From: an uncultured Butyricicoccus sp.
GTDB lineage: Bacteria > Bacillota > Clostridia > Oscillospirales > Butyricicoccaceae
Length of the DNA: 46,611 nt
NCBI GenBank assembly: GCA_944384745.1
Contig: CALWUO010000012.1
Coordinates: 1 to 46,611, forward strand
Reading direction: 5' to 3'
Below the pieces are notes generated by a model, which saw nothing but the letters and a program-made list of their open reading frames with translations, was not told where the DNA came from and did not search any database. This document shows positions 7,273-16,251 of the stretch, piece by piece. A program made the translations under genes and the position numbers. Position 1 is the stretch's first letter. Each line of letters begins with the position of its first letter.

Positions 7273-7276
7273 TCAC

Positions 7277-7543
7277 ATGATTCGTAAGGAAGTTAAGAAT
7301 TCTGTTATTGAAGCTAACAGAACACATGAAACTGATACTGGCTCTCCAGAAGTACAGATTGCTATTTTAACAGCTCGTATTCAGGAGCTAACTGAGCACT
7401 TAAAGGTTCATAAGAAGGATAACCATTCTCGTCGTGGTCTTTTAAAGATGGTTGGTAAGCGTCGTAGCATGCTTGCTTATCTTCAGAAGAAAGACGTTAA
7501 TCGTTATCGTGAACTCATCAAGAAGCTGGGTATCCGTAAGTAA
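7277..7543 (+). CDS. rpsO: Ribosomal protein S15
   Basis: An 88-residue primary 16S rRNA-binding protein of the small subunit, full length for the family. Signatures are the [14 protein letters not shown] segment, the [18 protein letters not shown] loop that contacts 16S rRNA, and LVGKRR-like [12 protein letters not shown]. The frame is open further upstream (to 7175), but GAGGTG sits 6 bp before the ATG at 7277 and the S15 homology begins there. pnp follows, as in many bacteria, separated by a strong terminator and a new promoter. Confidence 0.97.
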   Translation: MIRKEVKNSVIEANRTHETDTGSPEVQIAILTARIQELTEHLKVHKKDNHSRRGLLKMVGKRRSMLAYLQKKDVNRYRELIKKLGIRK

Positions 7544-7553
7544 TTTAGTCTAT

Positions 7554-7581
7554 AAGGGGGGCGAACTATGCCCCCCTTTTG
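7554..7581 (+). terminator. Terminator between rpsO and pnp
   Basis: AAGGGGGGC (7554-7562) pairs with GCCCCCCTT (7570-7578) over GAACTAT, followed by TTTTG. Partial read-through would supply pnp. Confidence 0.85.
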
Positions 7582-7588
7582 CACATTA

Positions 7589-7617
7589 TTGTAATTAAAG
7601 TGTTATGCAGATATAGT
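7589..7617 (+). promoter_or_regulatory. Promoter of pnp
   Basis: TTGTAA (7589-7594) and TATAGT (7612-7617) are 17 bp apart. It would give a leader of about 85 nt, in which I see only a repeated AGTGCT motif. Confidence 0.55.
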
Positions 7618-7707
7618 GCTTAGCAGTTGAAGGACAGGCTGTTTTTTATAGTACGGCAAGTGCTTCAAGTGCTAATAACTTGTTTGCAAACACAAAGGAG
7701 GATATTT

Positions 7708-9831
7708 ATGAGTAATATAAAACATTTTGAGTTTAAAAACTATCGTAAATTTGAAACCACCTTTGCAGGTCGTCCTCTGGTTGTTGAAACTGGTAAAATG
7801 GCTCAGCTTGCAAACGGTTCTTGTCTGGTGACTTATGGTGAAACAACCGTTTTAGTAACTGCAACCGCTTCTGCTAAACCTCGTGATGGAATTGATTTCT
7901 TCCCTTTGTCTGTTGACTTTGAAGAGCGTTTATATGCTGTTGGCAGAATTCCAGGTTCTTTTACACGTCGTGAAGGTCGTCCATCTGAAAAGGCTATTTT
8001 GTCGTCTCGTCAGATTGACCGCCCTATGCGTCCACTATTCCCTAAAGATTTAAGAAATGATGTATCTATTGTTTGTACTGTTATGCAAACAGATTATGAT
8101 AACTCTCCAGAAGTTGTTGCTTTACTAGGTGCATCTATCGCTGTTTCTATATCTGATATTCCATTTGATTATGTTGTAGGCGGTTGCCAAGTTGGTATTG
8201 TAGATGGTAAAACAGTAATCAATCCAACTGTTGAACAGCGTAAAGTTAGTGAAATGGACGTTACTCTTTGTGCAACTGCTGATAAAATCGTTATGATTGA
8301 AGCTGGTGCTAATGAAGTTCCAGAAGAGCAAATGTTTAACAGCCTAATGGAAGCACATGAAGAAATTAAAAAGATTGTTGCATTTATAGCTGATATCAAG
8401 GCTCAAATCGGTAAGCCAAAGTTTGAATATGAGCAACATGATATTGACCATGATTTATTTGACAAGCTAGAGGCTGAATGTAATGATAAATTTGAAGCGG
8501 CTATGGATACAGATGATAAAACTGTTCGTGATGCAGGTGTTCGTGAAATTGTAGACGCATTTGAGGCAACCTTATCTGAAGAATACCTTGAAGAGCATGG
8601 TGAAAATCTAGCTGAATGTGTGGATAAATTACAAAAGAAAATCGTTCGTCGTTGGCTGGCAAATGGTAAACGTGTTGATGGTCGCGGTATGGAAGAAATC
8701 CGTCCACTTGCTTCTGAAGTTGGTGTACTTTCCCGTGCTCATGGTTCTGGTATGTTTACCCGTGGTCAAACTCAGGTTTTAACTATCTGTACTTTGGGTA
8801 CTATGGGTGATGCTCAAGAACTTGATACCATCTTTGAAGAAAAAGAAAAGCGTTATATTCACCATTATAACTTCCCATCTTTCTCAGTTGGTGAAACCCG
8901 CCCATCTCGTGGCCCTGGACGTCGTGAAATTGGTCATGGTGCACTCGCTGAACGTGCACTTCTGCCTGTAATTCCAAGTGCAGAAGAATTTCCATATGCT
9001 ATGCGTCTAGTATCTGAGGTTATCTCCTCTAATGGTTCAACCTCTCAAGGCTCTGTTTGTGGTTCTACTCTGGCACTTATGGACGCTGGCGTGCCAATTA
9101 AAGCACCTGTTGCTGGTATTTCTTGCGGTCTTATCACAGATGGCGGTCAAGAAACAACATTCACAGATATTCAAGGTGTAGAAGATTTCTATGGCGATAT
9201 GGACTTTAAGGTAGCTGGTACTAAAAAGGGTATTACAGCTATTCAAGTTGATATTAAGGTTGATGGTTTAACTCCAAATATCATCAAGGAAGCATTTAGA
9301 AAATGTAGAGTTGCTCGCTGTGAAATTCTTGACGAGGTAATGTTAAAGGCTATTGATAAACCACGTCCAGATGTATCTGATTGGGCTCCAAAGATGACAA
9401 CAATGCAGATTGACCCTGATAAAATCCGTGAGGTTATTGGTAAAGGCGGCAGTGTAATACAAAAGATTGTCGCTGAATCTGGTGCTCAAATTGATATAAC
9501 TGATGAGGGCGTTGTAACTATTGCGGCTGTCAAGGCTAGTGACGCAAACATTGCTAAACAAATGATTGAGGCTATTGTTAAGGAGCCAGAAGTAGGCGAG
9601 ATTTACTATGGTAAAGTTGTTCGTCTTATGAACTTTGGTGCGTTTGTAAATATTATGCCTAACAAAGATGGTATGGTTCATATATCTAAAATGGCTGACC
9701 ATAGAATTGAAAAGGTAGAGGACGCTGTAAATGTTGGCGATATGGTTTGGGTTAAGATTACCGATATTGACGACAAGGGCAGAATTAACCTATCTATGAA
9801 AGATGTTAAGGACGAAGAAAAAGTGCTTTAA
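7708..9831 (+). CDS. pnp: Polyribonucleotide nucleotidyltransferase (PNPase)
   Basis: A 707-residue 3'-5' phosphorolytic exoribonuclease, the usual length. Two RNase PH-type barrels occupy residues about 5-225 and 310-550, joined by a helical domain; the second carries the catalytic GSVCGSTLALMDAGVP region. They are followed by a KH domain with the VIGKGGS loop near residue 575, and an S1 RNA-binding domain with VVRLMNFGAFV near residue 640. The frame runs upstream to a TTG at 7627, but AAGGAGG at 7695-7701 and the family start both point to the ATG at 7708. It degrades mRNA with RNase Y in Firmicutes; ricT, a regulator of RNase Y, is also in this window. Confidence 0.97.
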   Translation: MSNIKHFEFKNYRKFETTFAGRPLVVETGKMAQLANGSCLVTYGETTVLVTATASAKPRDGIDFFPLSVDFEERLYAVGRIPGSFTRREGRPSEKAILSSRQIDRPMRPLFPKDLRNDVSIVCTVMQTDYDNSPEVVALLGASIAVSISDIPFDYVVGGCQVGIVDGKTVINPTVEQRKVSEMDVTLCATADKIVMIEAGANEVPEEQMFNSLMEAHEEIKKIVAFIADIKAQIGKPKFEYEQHDIDHDLFDKLEAECNDKFEAAMDTDDKTVRDAGVREIVDAFEATLSEEYLEEHGENLAECVDKLQKKIVRRWLANGKRVDGRGMEEIRPLASEVGVLSRAHGSGMFTRGQTQVLTICTLGTMGDAQELDTIFEEKEKRYIHHYNFPSFSVGETRPSRGPGRREIGHGALAERALLPVIPSAEEFPYAMRLVSEVISSNGSTSQGSVCGSTLALMDAGVPIKAPVAGISCGLITDGGQETTFTDIQGVEDFYGDMDFKVAGTKKGITAIQVDIKVDGLTPNIIKEAFRKCRVARCEILDEVMLKAIDKPRPDVSDWAPKMTTMQIDPDKIREVIGKGGSVIQKIVAESGAQIDITDEGVVTIAAVKASDANIAKQMIEAIVKEPEVGEIYYGKVVRLMNFGAFVNIMPNKDGMVHISKMADHRIEKVEDAVNVGDMVWVKITDIDDKGRINLSMKDVKDEEKVL

Positions 9832-9837
9832 TTAAAA

Positions 9838-9873
9838 ACAGCTCGCTTAAAAAAGCGGGCTGTTAATCTTTTA
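9838..9873 (+). terminator. Terminator after pnp
   Basis: ACAGCTCGCTT (9838-9848) pairs with AAGCGGGCTGT (9853-9863), using one U-G wobble valid only on the plus strand, then TAATCTTTT. Confidence 0.82.
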
Positions 9874-10866
9874 TATAGGCATTGCAGGCGAGTCTTTAGG
9901 AATGGGAAATCCAGAAAAATATCTGTCAACAAAAGGTATTTTCTTTACAGAAAACGTTTTTCCATTTAAATATTCAAGTACACCAGCATTAGATTTAAAC
10001 AAAAATGTAAGTTGATAAGAATATAAAAGTTGTCCTGTTTCTTTAAATTGTTTATTTTGCTCGTTTCTGCCGTATTTGCCATCGCCAAGCAGAGGGCAAC
10101 CTATACCAGACATATGCACTCTTATTTGATGAGTGCGACCAGTTAAAAGTGTACATTCAACAAGTGAAAGTTTATTTCTTGTGCTTAATGTTCGATAGAT
10201 TGTTTTTGCAATTTTTGCACCAGCAATAGGTTTATTAAATTCAAATACCTGTTTGCGTTTTTCATCACGTCTTAAATAGCTTTCAATTAACCCTTTTTTG
10301 GGATTGGGTGTTCCATGCACAACACATAAATAGCGTTTAACAAGCTCATGATGTTTGATTTTATCATTTAGTATTCTAAGAGCTTCAGCCGTTTTTGCCG
10401 CTATAACTATACCGCCTGTATTTCTATCAATACGATTACATAAAGCAGGGGTGAATGAATTTTCTTTTTCTGGACTCCATTGACCAGATTGATATAAATA
10501 AGCTTGAATATTTGCAATAAGTGTGTTTGTGTCGCCTTGTTCATCTTCATGAACTACCATTCCAACTGGTTTGTCAGCAAGAAGTATATTTTCATCTTCA
10601 TAAACTATATTAAGATTGGGCTTTTTAATTTTTTTATAGGCTTCTTGTTCTGAGGGGGTTTCAAAAAACTCATCATTGATGTATAATTGTACAAGGTCAC
10701 CTTCATTTAATCGGTAAGCGGGTTCACTGCGTTTGCCGTTTACTTTAATGCGTTTTAATCTAAAATATTTATGCATCATAGATGAAGGTAATAGCGGAAC
10801 AGCTTTTTCTAAAAATTTGTTTATACGTTGACCACTGTCGTTTTTTGAAATTATATATTCTTTCAA
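9871..10866 (-). CDS. RluA-family 23S rRNA pseudouridine synthase
   Basis: A 331-residue enzyme that converts uridine to pseudouridine in rRNA. An S4 RNA-binding domain covers residues about 12-65 (KRIKVNGKRSEPAYRLNEGD). The RluA catalytic domain covers 85-310, with the catalytic aspartate D147 in RIDRNTGG, the VKRYLCVVHG strand and the TGRTHQIRVH motif. The start is TTG at 10866, backed by GGGAGG upstream; the next Met would remove part of the S4 domain. Which uridines it modifies (RluC- or RluD-like) cannot be decided. It faces pnp and shares the terminator region. Confidence 0.9.
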   Translation of the reverse strand: MKEYIISKNDSGQRINKFLEKAVPLLPSSMMHKYFRLKRIKVNGKRSEPAYRLNEGDLVQLYINDEFFETPSEQEAYKKIKKPNLNIVYEDENILLADKPVGMVVHEDEQGDTNTLIANIQAYLYQSGQWSPEKENSFTPALCNRIDRNTGGIVIAAKTAEALRILNDKIKHHELVKRYLCVVHGTPNPKKGLIESYLRRDEKRKQVFEFNKPIAGAKIAKTIYRTLSTRNKLSLVECTLLTGRTHQIRVHMSGIGCPLLGDGKYGRNEQNKQFKETGQLLYSYQLTFLFKSNAGVLEYLNGKTFSVKKIPFVDRYFSGFPIPKDSPAMPI

Positions 10867-10954
10867 GGTGCAAAACCTCCCGATTTTTAACTATTTACAA
10901 TAGTATAACTTATCGCAAGAAAAAAGAAAATATGCTTTTTTAAACGAAAAAACG

Positions 10955-10984
10955 TTGACAAATCTCCGCTTGTTGTAGTATACT
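10955..10984 (+). promoter_or_regulatory. Promoter of yceD-rpmF
   Basis: A perfect TTGACA (10955-10960) and TATACT (10979-10984), 18 bp apart, about 26 bp before the yceD start. Confidence 0.75.
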
Positions 10985-11009
10985 ATCAGATGTACCATGT
11001 GAGGTAGGT

Positions 11010-11519
11010 ATGAAAATTGATTTAAAAAAACTAAACGGTATTTATGGCAGTAAAATCACCTTTGAGAATGAGGTGGATTTATCTTCTGAAAGCGTTTTCG
11101 GAGAAAAACCTTTCCAAACTCCCGTGAAGTATCATGGCGAAATCGTTAATCATCTGGGCGTGCTAAGACTGTCTGGCGATATATCCGCAGTTCTAAATAC
11201 ACATTGTGCACGCTGTTTAAAACCGCTCGAAGAACCAATTTCTGCACATGTTGACGCTGTGCTTTCAAGAGATGAGTCTGATGAAGAAGATGTTTTCCAA
11301 ATCACCAATGACAGTGTTGAAGTAGAAGATATTTTAGTTCCAGAGCTGTTACTTCAGGTGCAAATGACCTATCTCTGCAAAGAGGACTGCAAAGGACTTT
11401 GTCCTATTTGCGGTACCAATCGCAATACAAACCCTTGTAATTGCGAAAGCAGGCAAATTGACCCACGCTTTGCAGCACTTGCCGCTCTTTTAGATAACGA
11501 CAAGTCGGGTCATGACTAG
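11010..11519 (+). CDS. yceD: YceD/DUF177 family protein (large-subunit rRNA accumulation)
   Basis: A 169-residue member of the YceD (DUF177) family, needed for normal 23S rRNA accumulation and nearly always encoded just before rpmF, as here. The family core HCARCLKPLEEPI lies near residue 65, and a cysteine-rich segment CKEDCKGLCPICG follows near residue 125; these can bind a metal. The C-terminal DPRFAALAAL is typical. GAGGTAGG precedes the ATG. Its biochemical activity is not known; the role is known from genetics of homologues. Confidence 0.92.
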   Translation: MKIDLKKLNGIYGSKITFENEVDLSSESVFGEKPFQTPVKYHGEIVNHLGVLRLSGDISAVLNTHCARCLKPLEEPISAHVDAVLSRDESDEEDVFQITNDSVEVEDILVPELLLQVQMTYLCKEDCKGLCPICGTNRNTNPCNCESRQIDPRFAALAALLDNDKSGHD

Positions 11520-11560
11520 GTTGCAAATAATAACAACATAGAGGTAGGAGGTGTTACCAC

Positions 11561-11743
11561 ATGGCAGTACCTAAGAGAAAAACGTCTAAGGCTAGACGTG
11601 ATAAGAGACGTAATTCCCACTGGAAGCTTTCACTCCCTGGCATGGTTAAATGTCCAAACTGCGGAGAGTTCAAGCTATCCCACAGAATGTGTAAGGCTTG
11701 CGGTCATTACAATGGTCGTGAAATCGTTCACACTGAGGCGTAA
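11561..11743 (+). CDS. rpmF: Ribosomal protein L32, zinc form
   Basis: A 60-residue large-subunit protein with the N-terminal [16 protein letters not shown] motif and an intact four-cysteine zinc ribbon (C31, C34, C44, C47). It is therefore the zinc-dependent paralogue rather than a cysteine-free replacement. AGGAGG lies 9-14 bp before the ATG. It is cotranscribed with yceD. Confidence 0.97.
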   Translation: MAVPKRKTSKARRDKRRNSHWKLSLPGMVKCPNCGEFKLSHRMCKACGHYNGREIVHTEA

Positions 11744-11760
11744 TTAACTCAAAATGAATT

Positions 11761-11794
11761 ATAGGGGAGGCTTTTTTGGCTTTCCCTATTTTCA
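11761..11794 (+). terminator. Terminator after rpmF
   Basis: ATAGGGGAGGC (11761-11771) pairs with GCTTTCCCTAT (11779-11789), with two G-U wobbles on the plus strand, then TTTTC. The short T-run suggests some read-through into the next gene, for which no separate promoter is obvious. Confidence 0.65.
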
Positions 11795-11832
11795 TATGCA
11801 AAAAAATGTAAATTTGCGAAAGGAGTAGCTTT

Positions 11833-13143
11833 ATGGCGTCAAAAATAGTTTCAGTTGATAAAGGTTCTCCATGCGACAGAGCAGGCATTGTTGCAGGTGA
11901 AACCCTTATTTCAATAGATGGTTCTGTAATTCGTGATGTGCTAGATTTGAAATTTTATAGTTATGACAGCAGATTAACCCTTTGCATAGAAAATTCTGAG
12001 GGCGATAAAAGACAGGTCATTATCCGTAAAGCCGAAGGTGAACCACTGGGTTTAAACTTTGAACACTATCTGATGGATAAAATGAAACGCTGCTCTAATC
12101 GCTGTGTTTTCTGTTTTATCGACCAACTTCCAAAGGGTATGAGAGATACTCTATATGTTAAAGATGATGATGCTAGATTATCATTTTTAATTGGCAACTA
12201 TATCTCTATGACAAATTTATCTGAGGCAGATGTAGAACGAATAATAAAAATGCATATTTCGCCTATAAATATATCTGTTCAAACCACAAACCCAGAACTA
12301 AGAGTTAAAATGCTGCAAAATCCAAAGGCAGGCGAGGCACTTAAACTGCTTGATAGATTTGCAGAGGCAAGAATAACTATGAACTGTCAGCTTGTTGTGT
12401 GTGAGGGATTAAATGATGATAAAGAACTAGAACGTTCTTTAAATGATTTAAAAGCACTTTATCCAGCGGTTAACAGTATTTCAGTTGTTCCTTTTGGTAT
12501 GACACGTCACAGACAAGGGCTTTATCCTTTAAAACCTACATCTGCTAAAGGTGCAGGAAATATTATTGATATTGTGGAAAAATTTGCTGATAAATGTCTT
12601 GATGAGTTTGGAACAAGACTTGCTTGGTGTGGCGATGAATTATATTTAAAGGCTGGAAGAGAATTGCCAAATGCGGATTATTATGAAGATTATACCCAAT
12701 TTGAAAATGGTATAGGTATGCTTCCGCTGTTTTGTGAGGAATTTGAACTTGCACTTCCAGACTATCATGGAAAAACTGCAAAACCATTTACCATTGCAAC
12801 TGGTGCTGCGGCATATCCAACTATTTCAAAATTAATTGACGAACTCAAAACCGTATGTCATAATTTAGATAGTCAAGTTATTGAAATTAAAAATGATTTC
12901 TTTGGGCATGGAGTTTCAGTTGCAGGTCTTATAACAGGGCAAGATTTACTAGCACAGTTAAAGGACAAGAAATTAGGCGAACGTGTGCTTATTTCTGCAA
13001 ATATGCTGCGTGATGGTGGAGATGTGTTTTTAGATGATATGACACCACAGCAGATTAGTGAGCAGTTAGGCGTTGAAATTGTACCAGTTGAAATTGATGG
13101 TGCAGACCTACTTGCAAAAATTTTTGAAAATCCCCCGATGTAA
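11833..13143 (+). CDS. PDZ-domain radical SAM protein (DUF512 family)
   Basis: A 436-residue cytoplasmic protein. A PDZ-like domain covers residues 1-60 (KGSPCDRAGIVAGETLISIDG). A radical SAM core follows with canonical CX3CX2C (C87, C91, C94), and the DUF512 domain forms the C-terminal 200 residues, with ALPDYHGK and FGHGVSVAGLITGQD. The family is conserved next to der in Clostridia, and is so here (18 bp gap), but its substrate is unknown. The neighbourhood suggests ribosome or rRNA maturation, which is inference only. AAAGGAG precedes the ATG at 11833. Confidence 0.9.
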   Translation: MASKIVSVDKGSPCDRAGIVAGETLISIDGSVIRDVLDLKFYSYDSRLTLCIENSEGDKRQVIIRKAEGEPLGLNFEHYLMDKMKRCSNRCVFCFIDQLPKGMRDTLYVKDDDARLSFLIGNYISMTNLSEADVERIIKMHISPINISVQTTNPELRVKMLQNPKAGEALKLLDRFAEARITMNCQLVVCEGLNDDKELERSLNDLKALYPAVNSISVVPFGMTRHRQGLYPLKPTSAKGAGNIIDIVEKFADKCLDEFGTRLAWCGDELYLKAGRELPNADYYEDYTQFENGIGMLPLFCEEFELALPDYHGKTAKPFTIATGAAAYPTISKLIDELKTVCHNLDSQVIEIKNDFFGHGVSVAGLITGQDLLAQLKDKKLGERVLISANMLRDGGDVFLDDMTPQQISEQLGVEIVPVEIDGADLLAKIFENPPM

Positions 13144-13160
13144 AAAGGAGGTAAAACTAT

Positions 13161-14489
13161 ATGTCTAAACCTATCGTTGCGATTGTAGGCAGACCAAATG
13201 TAGGCAAATCGCAACTATTTAACCGTTTGGCAGGTAAACGCCTGTCTATTGTTGAAGATACCCCTGGTGTTACTCGTGACCGTCTATATGCAGATAGTGA
13301 GTGGAGAGGCAGAAGTTTTTCTGTAATTGATACAGGTGGTATTGAACCTAGAAATGATAATGAAATCTTAAAGTTTATGCGTTATCAGGCTGAAGCCGCA
13401 ATACATCATGCAGATGTTATTATTTTTATCACCGATTTAAGAACTGGTGTTACTGCCTCTGATGAAGAAGTTGCCTCAATGCTCCAGCGTTCAGGAAAAC
13501 CTATTGTTTTAGCCGTGAATAAATGTGATAAACCTGGTGCACCTGACCCAAATATTTTTGAATTTTATAATCTTGGTCTGGGTGACCCTTATGGCATTTC
13601 TGCACTTCATGGTTATGGAACTGGAGACATGCTTGACGCTGTATATGAGCATTTTCCAGAGGAAAACGAAAATGAAAATGATGATGATAGAATAAAAATT
13701 GCTCTTATAGGTAAGCCTAATGTTGGTAAATCCAGCTTATTAAATAGAGTAATTGGCGAAGAACGTGTTATAGTTTCCAATGTCGCAGGAACTACTAGAG
13801 ATAGTGTTGACGCTGATGTTGAAAATGAATATGGTAAGTTTACTTTTATTGATACTGCTGGTATTCGTAAAAAGTCCAAAATCGAAGAAAAAATTGAGAA
13901 ATTCTCAGTAATGCGTTCACTTATGGCAGTTGAACGTGCAGATGTGTGTGTTATAATGATTGATGCACAAGAAGGCGTGACCGAACAGGACACAAAGGTA
14001 GCTGGTGAGGCACATAATGCAGGTAAAGCGTGTATTATAGTGGTAAATAAATGGGATACCGTTGAAAAAGATGGTAGCACTATGAAAGAATACACTTTAA
14101 GAGTGCGTGAAGGCTTGGCTTATATGCCATATGCTCCAATACTATTTATTTCAGCAAAAACTGGTCAGCGTGTAGACAAGCTTTATTCTTTAATAGCTGA
14201 GGTTTATGAACAAAATCATAAACGTATTCCAACAGGTCAATTAAACTCAATTCTTGCAGAGGCTACTTCAAGAGTTCAGCCTCCAACAGATAAAGGCCGT
14301 AGACTTAAAATTTATTATGTTACTCAAGCAGGAGTTGCTCCTCCAACATTTATTTTCTTCTGTAATGACGCAAAATTATTCCATTTCTCTTATCAACGTT
14401 ATTTAGAAAACCAAATACGTGAGGTATTTTCTCTAACTGGTACACCTGTACGCATAGTTGTGCGTCAGCGTGGAGATAAAGAAATGTAA
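13161..14489 (+). CDS. der: Ribosome biogenesis GTPase Der (EngA)
   Basis: A 442-residue double GTPase for 50S subunit assembly. The first G domain has GRPNVGKS (residues 8-15), DTPGVTRD and NKCD; the second has GKPNVGKS (about 183-190), GTTRD, DTAG and NKWD. A C-terminal KH-like domain includes LKIYYVTQ and RIVVRQRG. AAAGGAGG precedes the ATG. It is the second gene of a tight run DUF512-der-plsY-gpsA. Confidence 0.98.
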   Translation: MSKPIVAIVGRPNVGKSQLFNRLAGKRLSIVEDTPGVTRDRLYADSEWRGRSFSVIDTGGIEPRNDNEILKFMRYQAEAAIHHADVIIFITDLRTGVTASDEEVASMLQRSGKPIVLAVNKCDKPGAPDPNIFEFYNLGLGDPYGISALHGYGTGDMLDAVYEHFPEENENENDDDRIKIALIGKPNVGKSSLLNRVIGEERVIVSNVAGTTRDSVDADVENEYGKFTFIDTAGIRKKSKIEEKIEKFSVMRSLMAVERADVCVIMIDAQEGVTEQDTKVAGEAHNAGKACIIVVNKWDTVEKDGSTMKEYTLRVREGLAYMPYAPILFISAKTGQRVDKLYSLIAEVYEQNHKRIPTGQLNSILAEATSRVQPPTDKGRRLKIYYVTQAGVAPPTFIFFCNDAKLFHFSYQRYLENQIREVFSLTGTPVRIVVRQRGDKEM

Positions 14490-14501
14490 AGGAGTGGAAT
14501 A

Positions 14502-15119
14502 ATGGGGGTAGCAAATTATTTAATTATCGCCGCAATTTCATATTTGCTTGGCTCACTCAGCTTTGCAATTATAATATGTAAATTAACTCTTGGTCAGGAT
14601 ATTCGCACATACGGCAGCGGAAATGCAGGTCTTACAAATTCATATCGCACAATGGGTGCAAAGAAAACACTTCTTGTGCTTGTAGGTGATATAGGTAAGG
14701 CAGCAATTGCCCTTGCAATCGGCGGAATGCTTGAAGGCACTATGGGAAAACTAATAGCAGGTATATTTGTGATTACTGGTCATGTATTTCCAGTTTATTT
14801 TGGTTTCCGTGGTGGAAAAGGTGTGCTTGTTGGTGCAACAATGCTTTTATTCCTCGATTGGCGAATTTTTCTTGTAGCTTTTGTATTGTTTGTAGTCGCA
14901 GTTGCAATTACTAAATGGGTTTCACTTGGCTCTATTATTGGTGCAATAAGTTTCCCAATTTCTATGTGGTATTTTTATCACGATACTAAAATTACTATTG
15001 TTGCAACGTGTATGTCCCTTGCTGTAATATTTATGCATCGCTCGAATATAGTTAGAATATGCAAGGGTACAGAAAATAAATTTTCGTTTACATCAAAACC
15101 ACAGATTAAAAAGAAGTGA
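14502..15119 (+). CDS. plsY: Acyl-phosphate:glycerol-3-phosphate acyltransferase PlsY
   Basis: A 205-residue membrane enzyme adding the first acyl chain to glycerol-3-phosphate in phospholipid synthesis. About five transmembrane segments are seen, with the three PlsY cytosolic motifs: GSGNAGLTNSYR near residue 38, GFRGGKGV near residue 103 and the third loop VSLGSIIGA near 143. It precedes gpsA, which makes its glycerol-3-phosphate substrate, with a 10-bp gap. Confidence 0.95.
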   Translation: MGVANYLIIAAISYLLGSLSFAIIICKLTLGQDIRTYGSGNAGLTNSYRTMGAKKTLLVLVGDIGKAAIALAIGGMLEGTMGKLIAGIFVITGHVFPVYFGFRGGKGVLVGATMLLFLDWRIFLVAFVLFVVAVAITKWVSLGSIIGAISFPISMWYFYHDTKITIVATCMSLAVIFMHRSNIVRICKGTENKFSFTSKPQIKKK

Positions 15120-15129
15120 GGTTTAACAC

Positions 15130-16143
15130 ATGAAAATCTTTGTTCTTGGCAGTGGTGGCTGGGGTATGGCTCTAGCAATTAACCTGCATAAAAATGGTCA
15201 TAATGTTACTATGTGGACATTCTTTGAAGAAGAATGTAAACGACTGCAAACTGAACGCAAAAATGAAAAATTACTTCCAGGGATTGTTATACCTGATGAT
15301 ATTGAAATTACAACATCTATGGAGACGGCTAAAAGTTCAGAGCTTGTAGTGCTTGCTGTGCCTAGTTTTGCAGTTGCTACAACAGCCGAAAATTTAGCAA
15401 AAGTATTACCAGAGGGTATTCCTGTTATAAATGTGGGCAAAGGTCTTGATGCAAAACATGATTATTGCCGTTTTTCTCAAACTATTAAAAAGGCAATGAA
15501 TAATAAAAATCCAGTTGTTGCACTTACTGGTCCAACCCATGCAGAGGAAGTGTCAAGAGGCATTCCAACCGCTATTGTAGCGGCATCTGAAAGCCGTAAT
15601 GCAGCGGAACTAACACAAGATGTATTTATGAATGATACATTTAGAGTTTATACATCTCCTGATATTATTGGTGCAGAGCTTGGCGGTGCATTTAAAAATA
15701 TTATTGCACTTGGTGCAGGTATTTCTGATGGTTTGGGGCTTGGTGATAACTCTAAGGCGGCATTTATGACAAGAGGTCTTACTGAAATTGCTCGTCTTGG
15801 TGTGAAACTTGGTGCAAGACAAGATACATTTGCAGGTTTATCAGGTGTTGGCGATTTAATTGTTACTTGCTGCTCAATGCACTCCAGAAACCGTCGTGCG
15901 GGAATTCTTATTGGTCAAGGTAAAACTGTAAAAGAGGCTATGGACGAAGTCGGTGCAGTAGTAGAGGGATATTATGCAACCGAGGCAGGCTATATGCTCG
16001 CTAAAAAAATGGGCGTGGAAATGCCTATTGTAGAAGCTATGTATCATGTACTTTATGAAAATGGCAATGCAAGAGACGCTATTGGTAAGCTAATGGGCAG
16101 AGCTAAAACCCATGAAAGCGAAGAAGTTTGGATTACTAAGTAA
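15130..16143 (+). CDS. gpsA: Glycerol-3-phosphate dehydrogenase [NAD(P)+]
   Basis: A 337-residue cytosolic enzyme reducing dihydroxyacetone phosphate to glycerol-3-phosphate. The NAD(P) motif GSGGWGMA starts at residue 7. NVGKGLDAKH, LTGPTHAEEV, the catalytic-lysine region FKNIIALGAGISDGLGLGDN and CSMHSRNRRAG follow. It ends the der-plsY-gpsA run at a strong terminator. Confidence 0.97.
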   Translation: MKIFVLGSGGWGMALAINLHKNGHNVTMWTFFEEECKRLQTERKNEKLLPGIVIPDDIEITTSMETAKSSELVVLAVPSFAVATTAENLAKVLPEGIPVINVGKGLDAKHDYCRFSQTIKKAMNNKNPVVALTGPTHAEEVSRGIPTAIVAASESRNAAELTQDVFMNDTFRVYTSPDIIGAELGGAFKNIIALGAGISDGLGLGDNSKAAFMTRGLTEIARLGVKLGARQDTFAGLSGVGDLIVTCCSMHSRNRRAGILIGQGKTVKEAMDEVGAVVEGYYATEAGYMLAKKMGVEMPIVEAMYHVLYENGNARDAIGKLMGRAKTHESEEVWITK

Positions 16144-16147
16144 GTCG

Positions 16148-16178
16148 AATGAGGTCTTTATTTAAGACCTCATTTTTT
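16148..16178 (+). terminator. Terminator after gpsA
   Basis: AATGAGGTCTT (16148-16158) pairs with AAGACCTCATT (16164-16174), followed by TTTTAT. Confidence 0.9.
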
Positions 16179-16182
16179 ATAT

Positions 16183-16211
16183 TTGTTAAATCTATTTAGA
16201 TATGCTATACT
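16183..16211 (+). promoter_or_regulatory. Promoter of the murB-rapZ-whiA-dnaE cluster
   Basis: TTGTTA (16183-16188) and TATACT (16206-16211) are 17 bp apart, directly after the gpsA terminator. Confidence 0.68.
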
Positions 16212-16251
16212 ATAAACTGAAAAATTATAATTATATTTTAATGGTGAGAAA

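Noticed and set aside
7175..7276. N-terminal extension of S15 from 7175
   Set aside because: This stretch forms the RNA leader with hairpins; S15 is full length from the ATG at 7277.
7613..7675. Repeated AGTGCT motif in the pnp leader as a regulatory repeat
   Set aside because: Copies are short, unevenly spaced and not inverted; chance is likely.
7627..7707. N-terminal extension of PNPase from a TTG at 7627
   Set aside because: The extension has no similarity to the family and AAGGAGG stands before the ATG at 7708.
9343..9702. Minus-strand 119-residue open frame inside pnp
   Set aside because: Antisense shadow of the KH/S1 region; rich in Asn, Tyr and Ile with no family signature.
13613..14095. 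Minus-strand 160-residue open frame
   Set aside because: It lies entirely inside der in the opposite strand, with no ribosome site; der is unambiguous.
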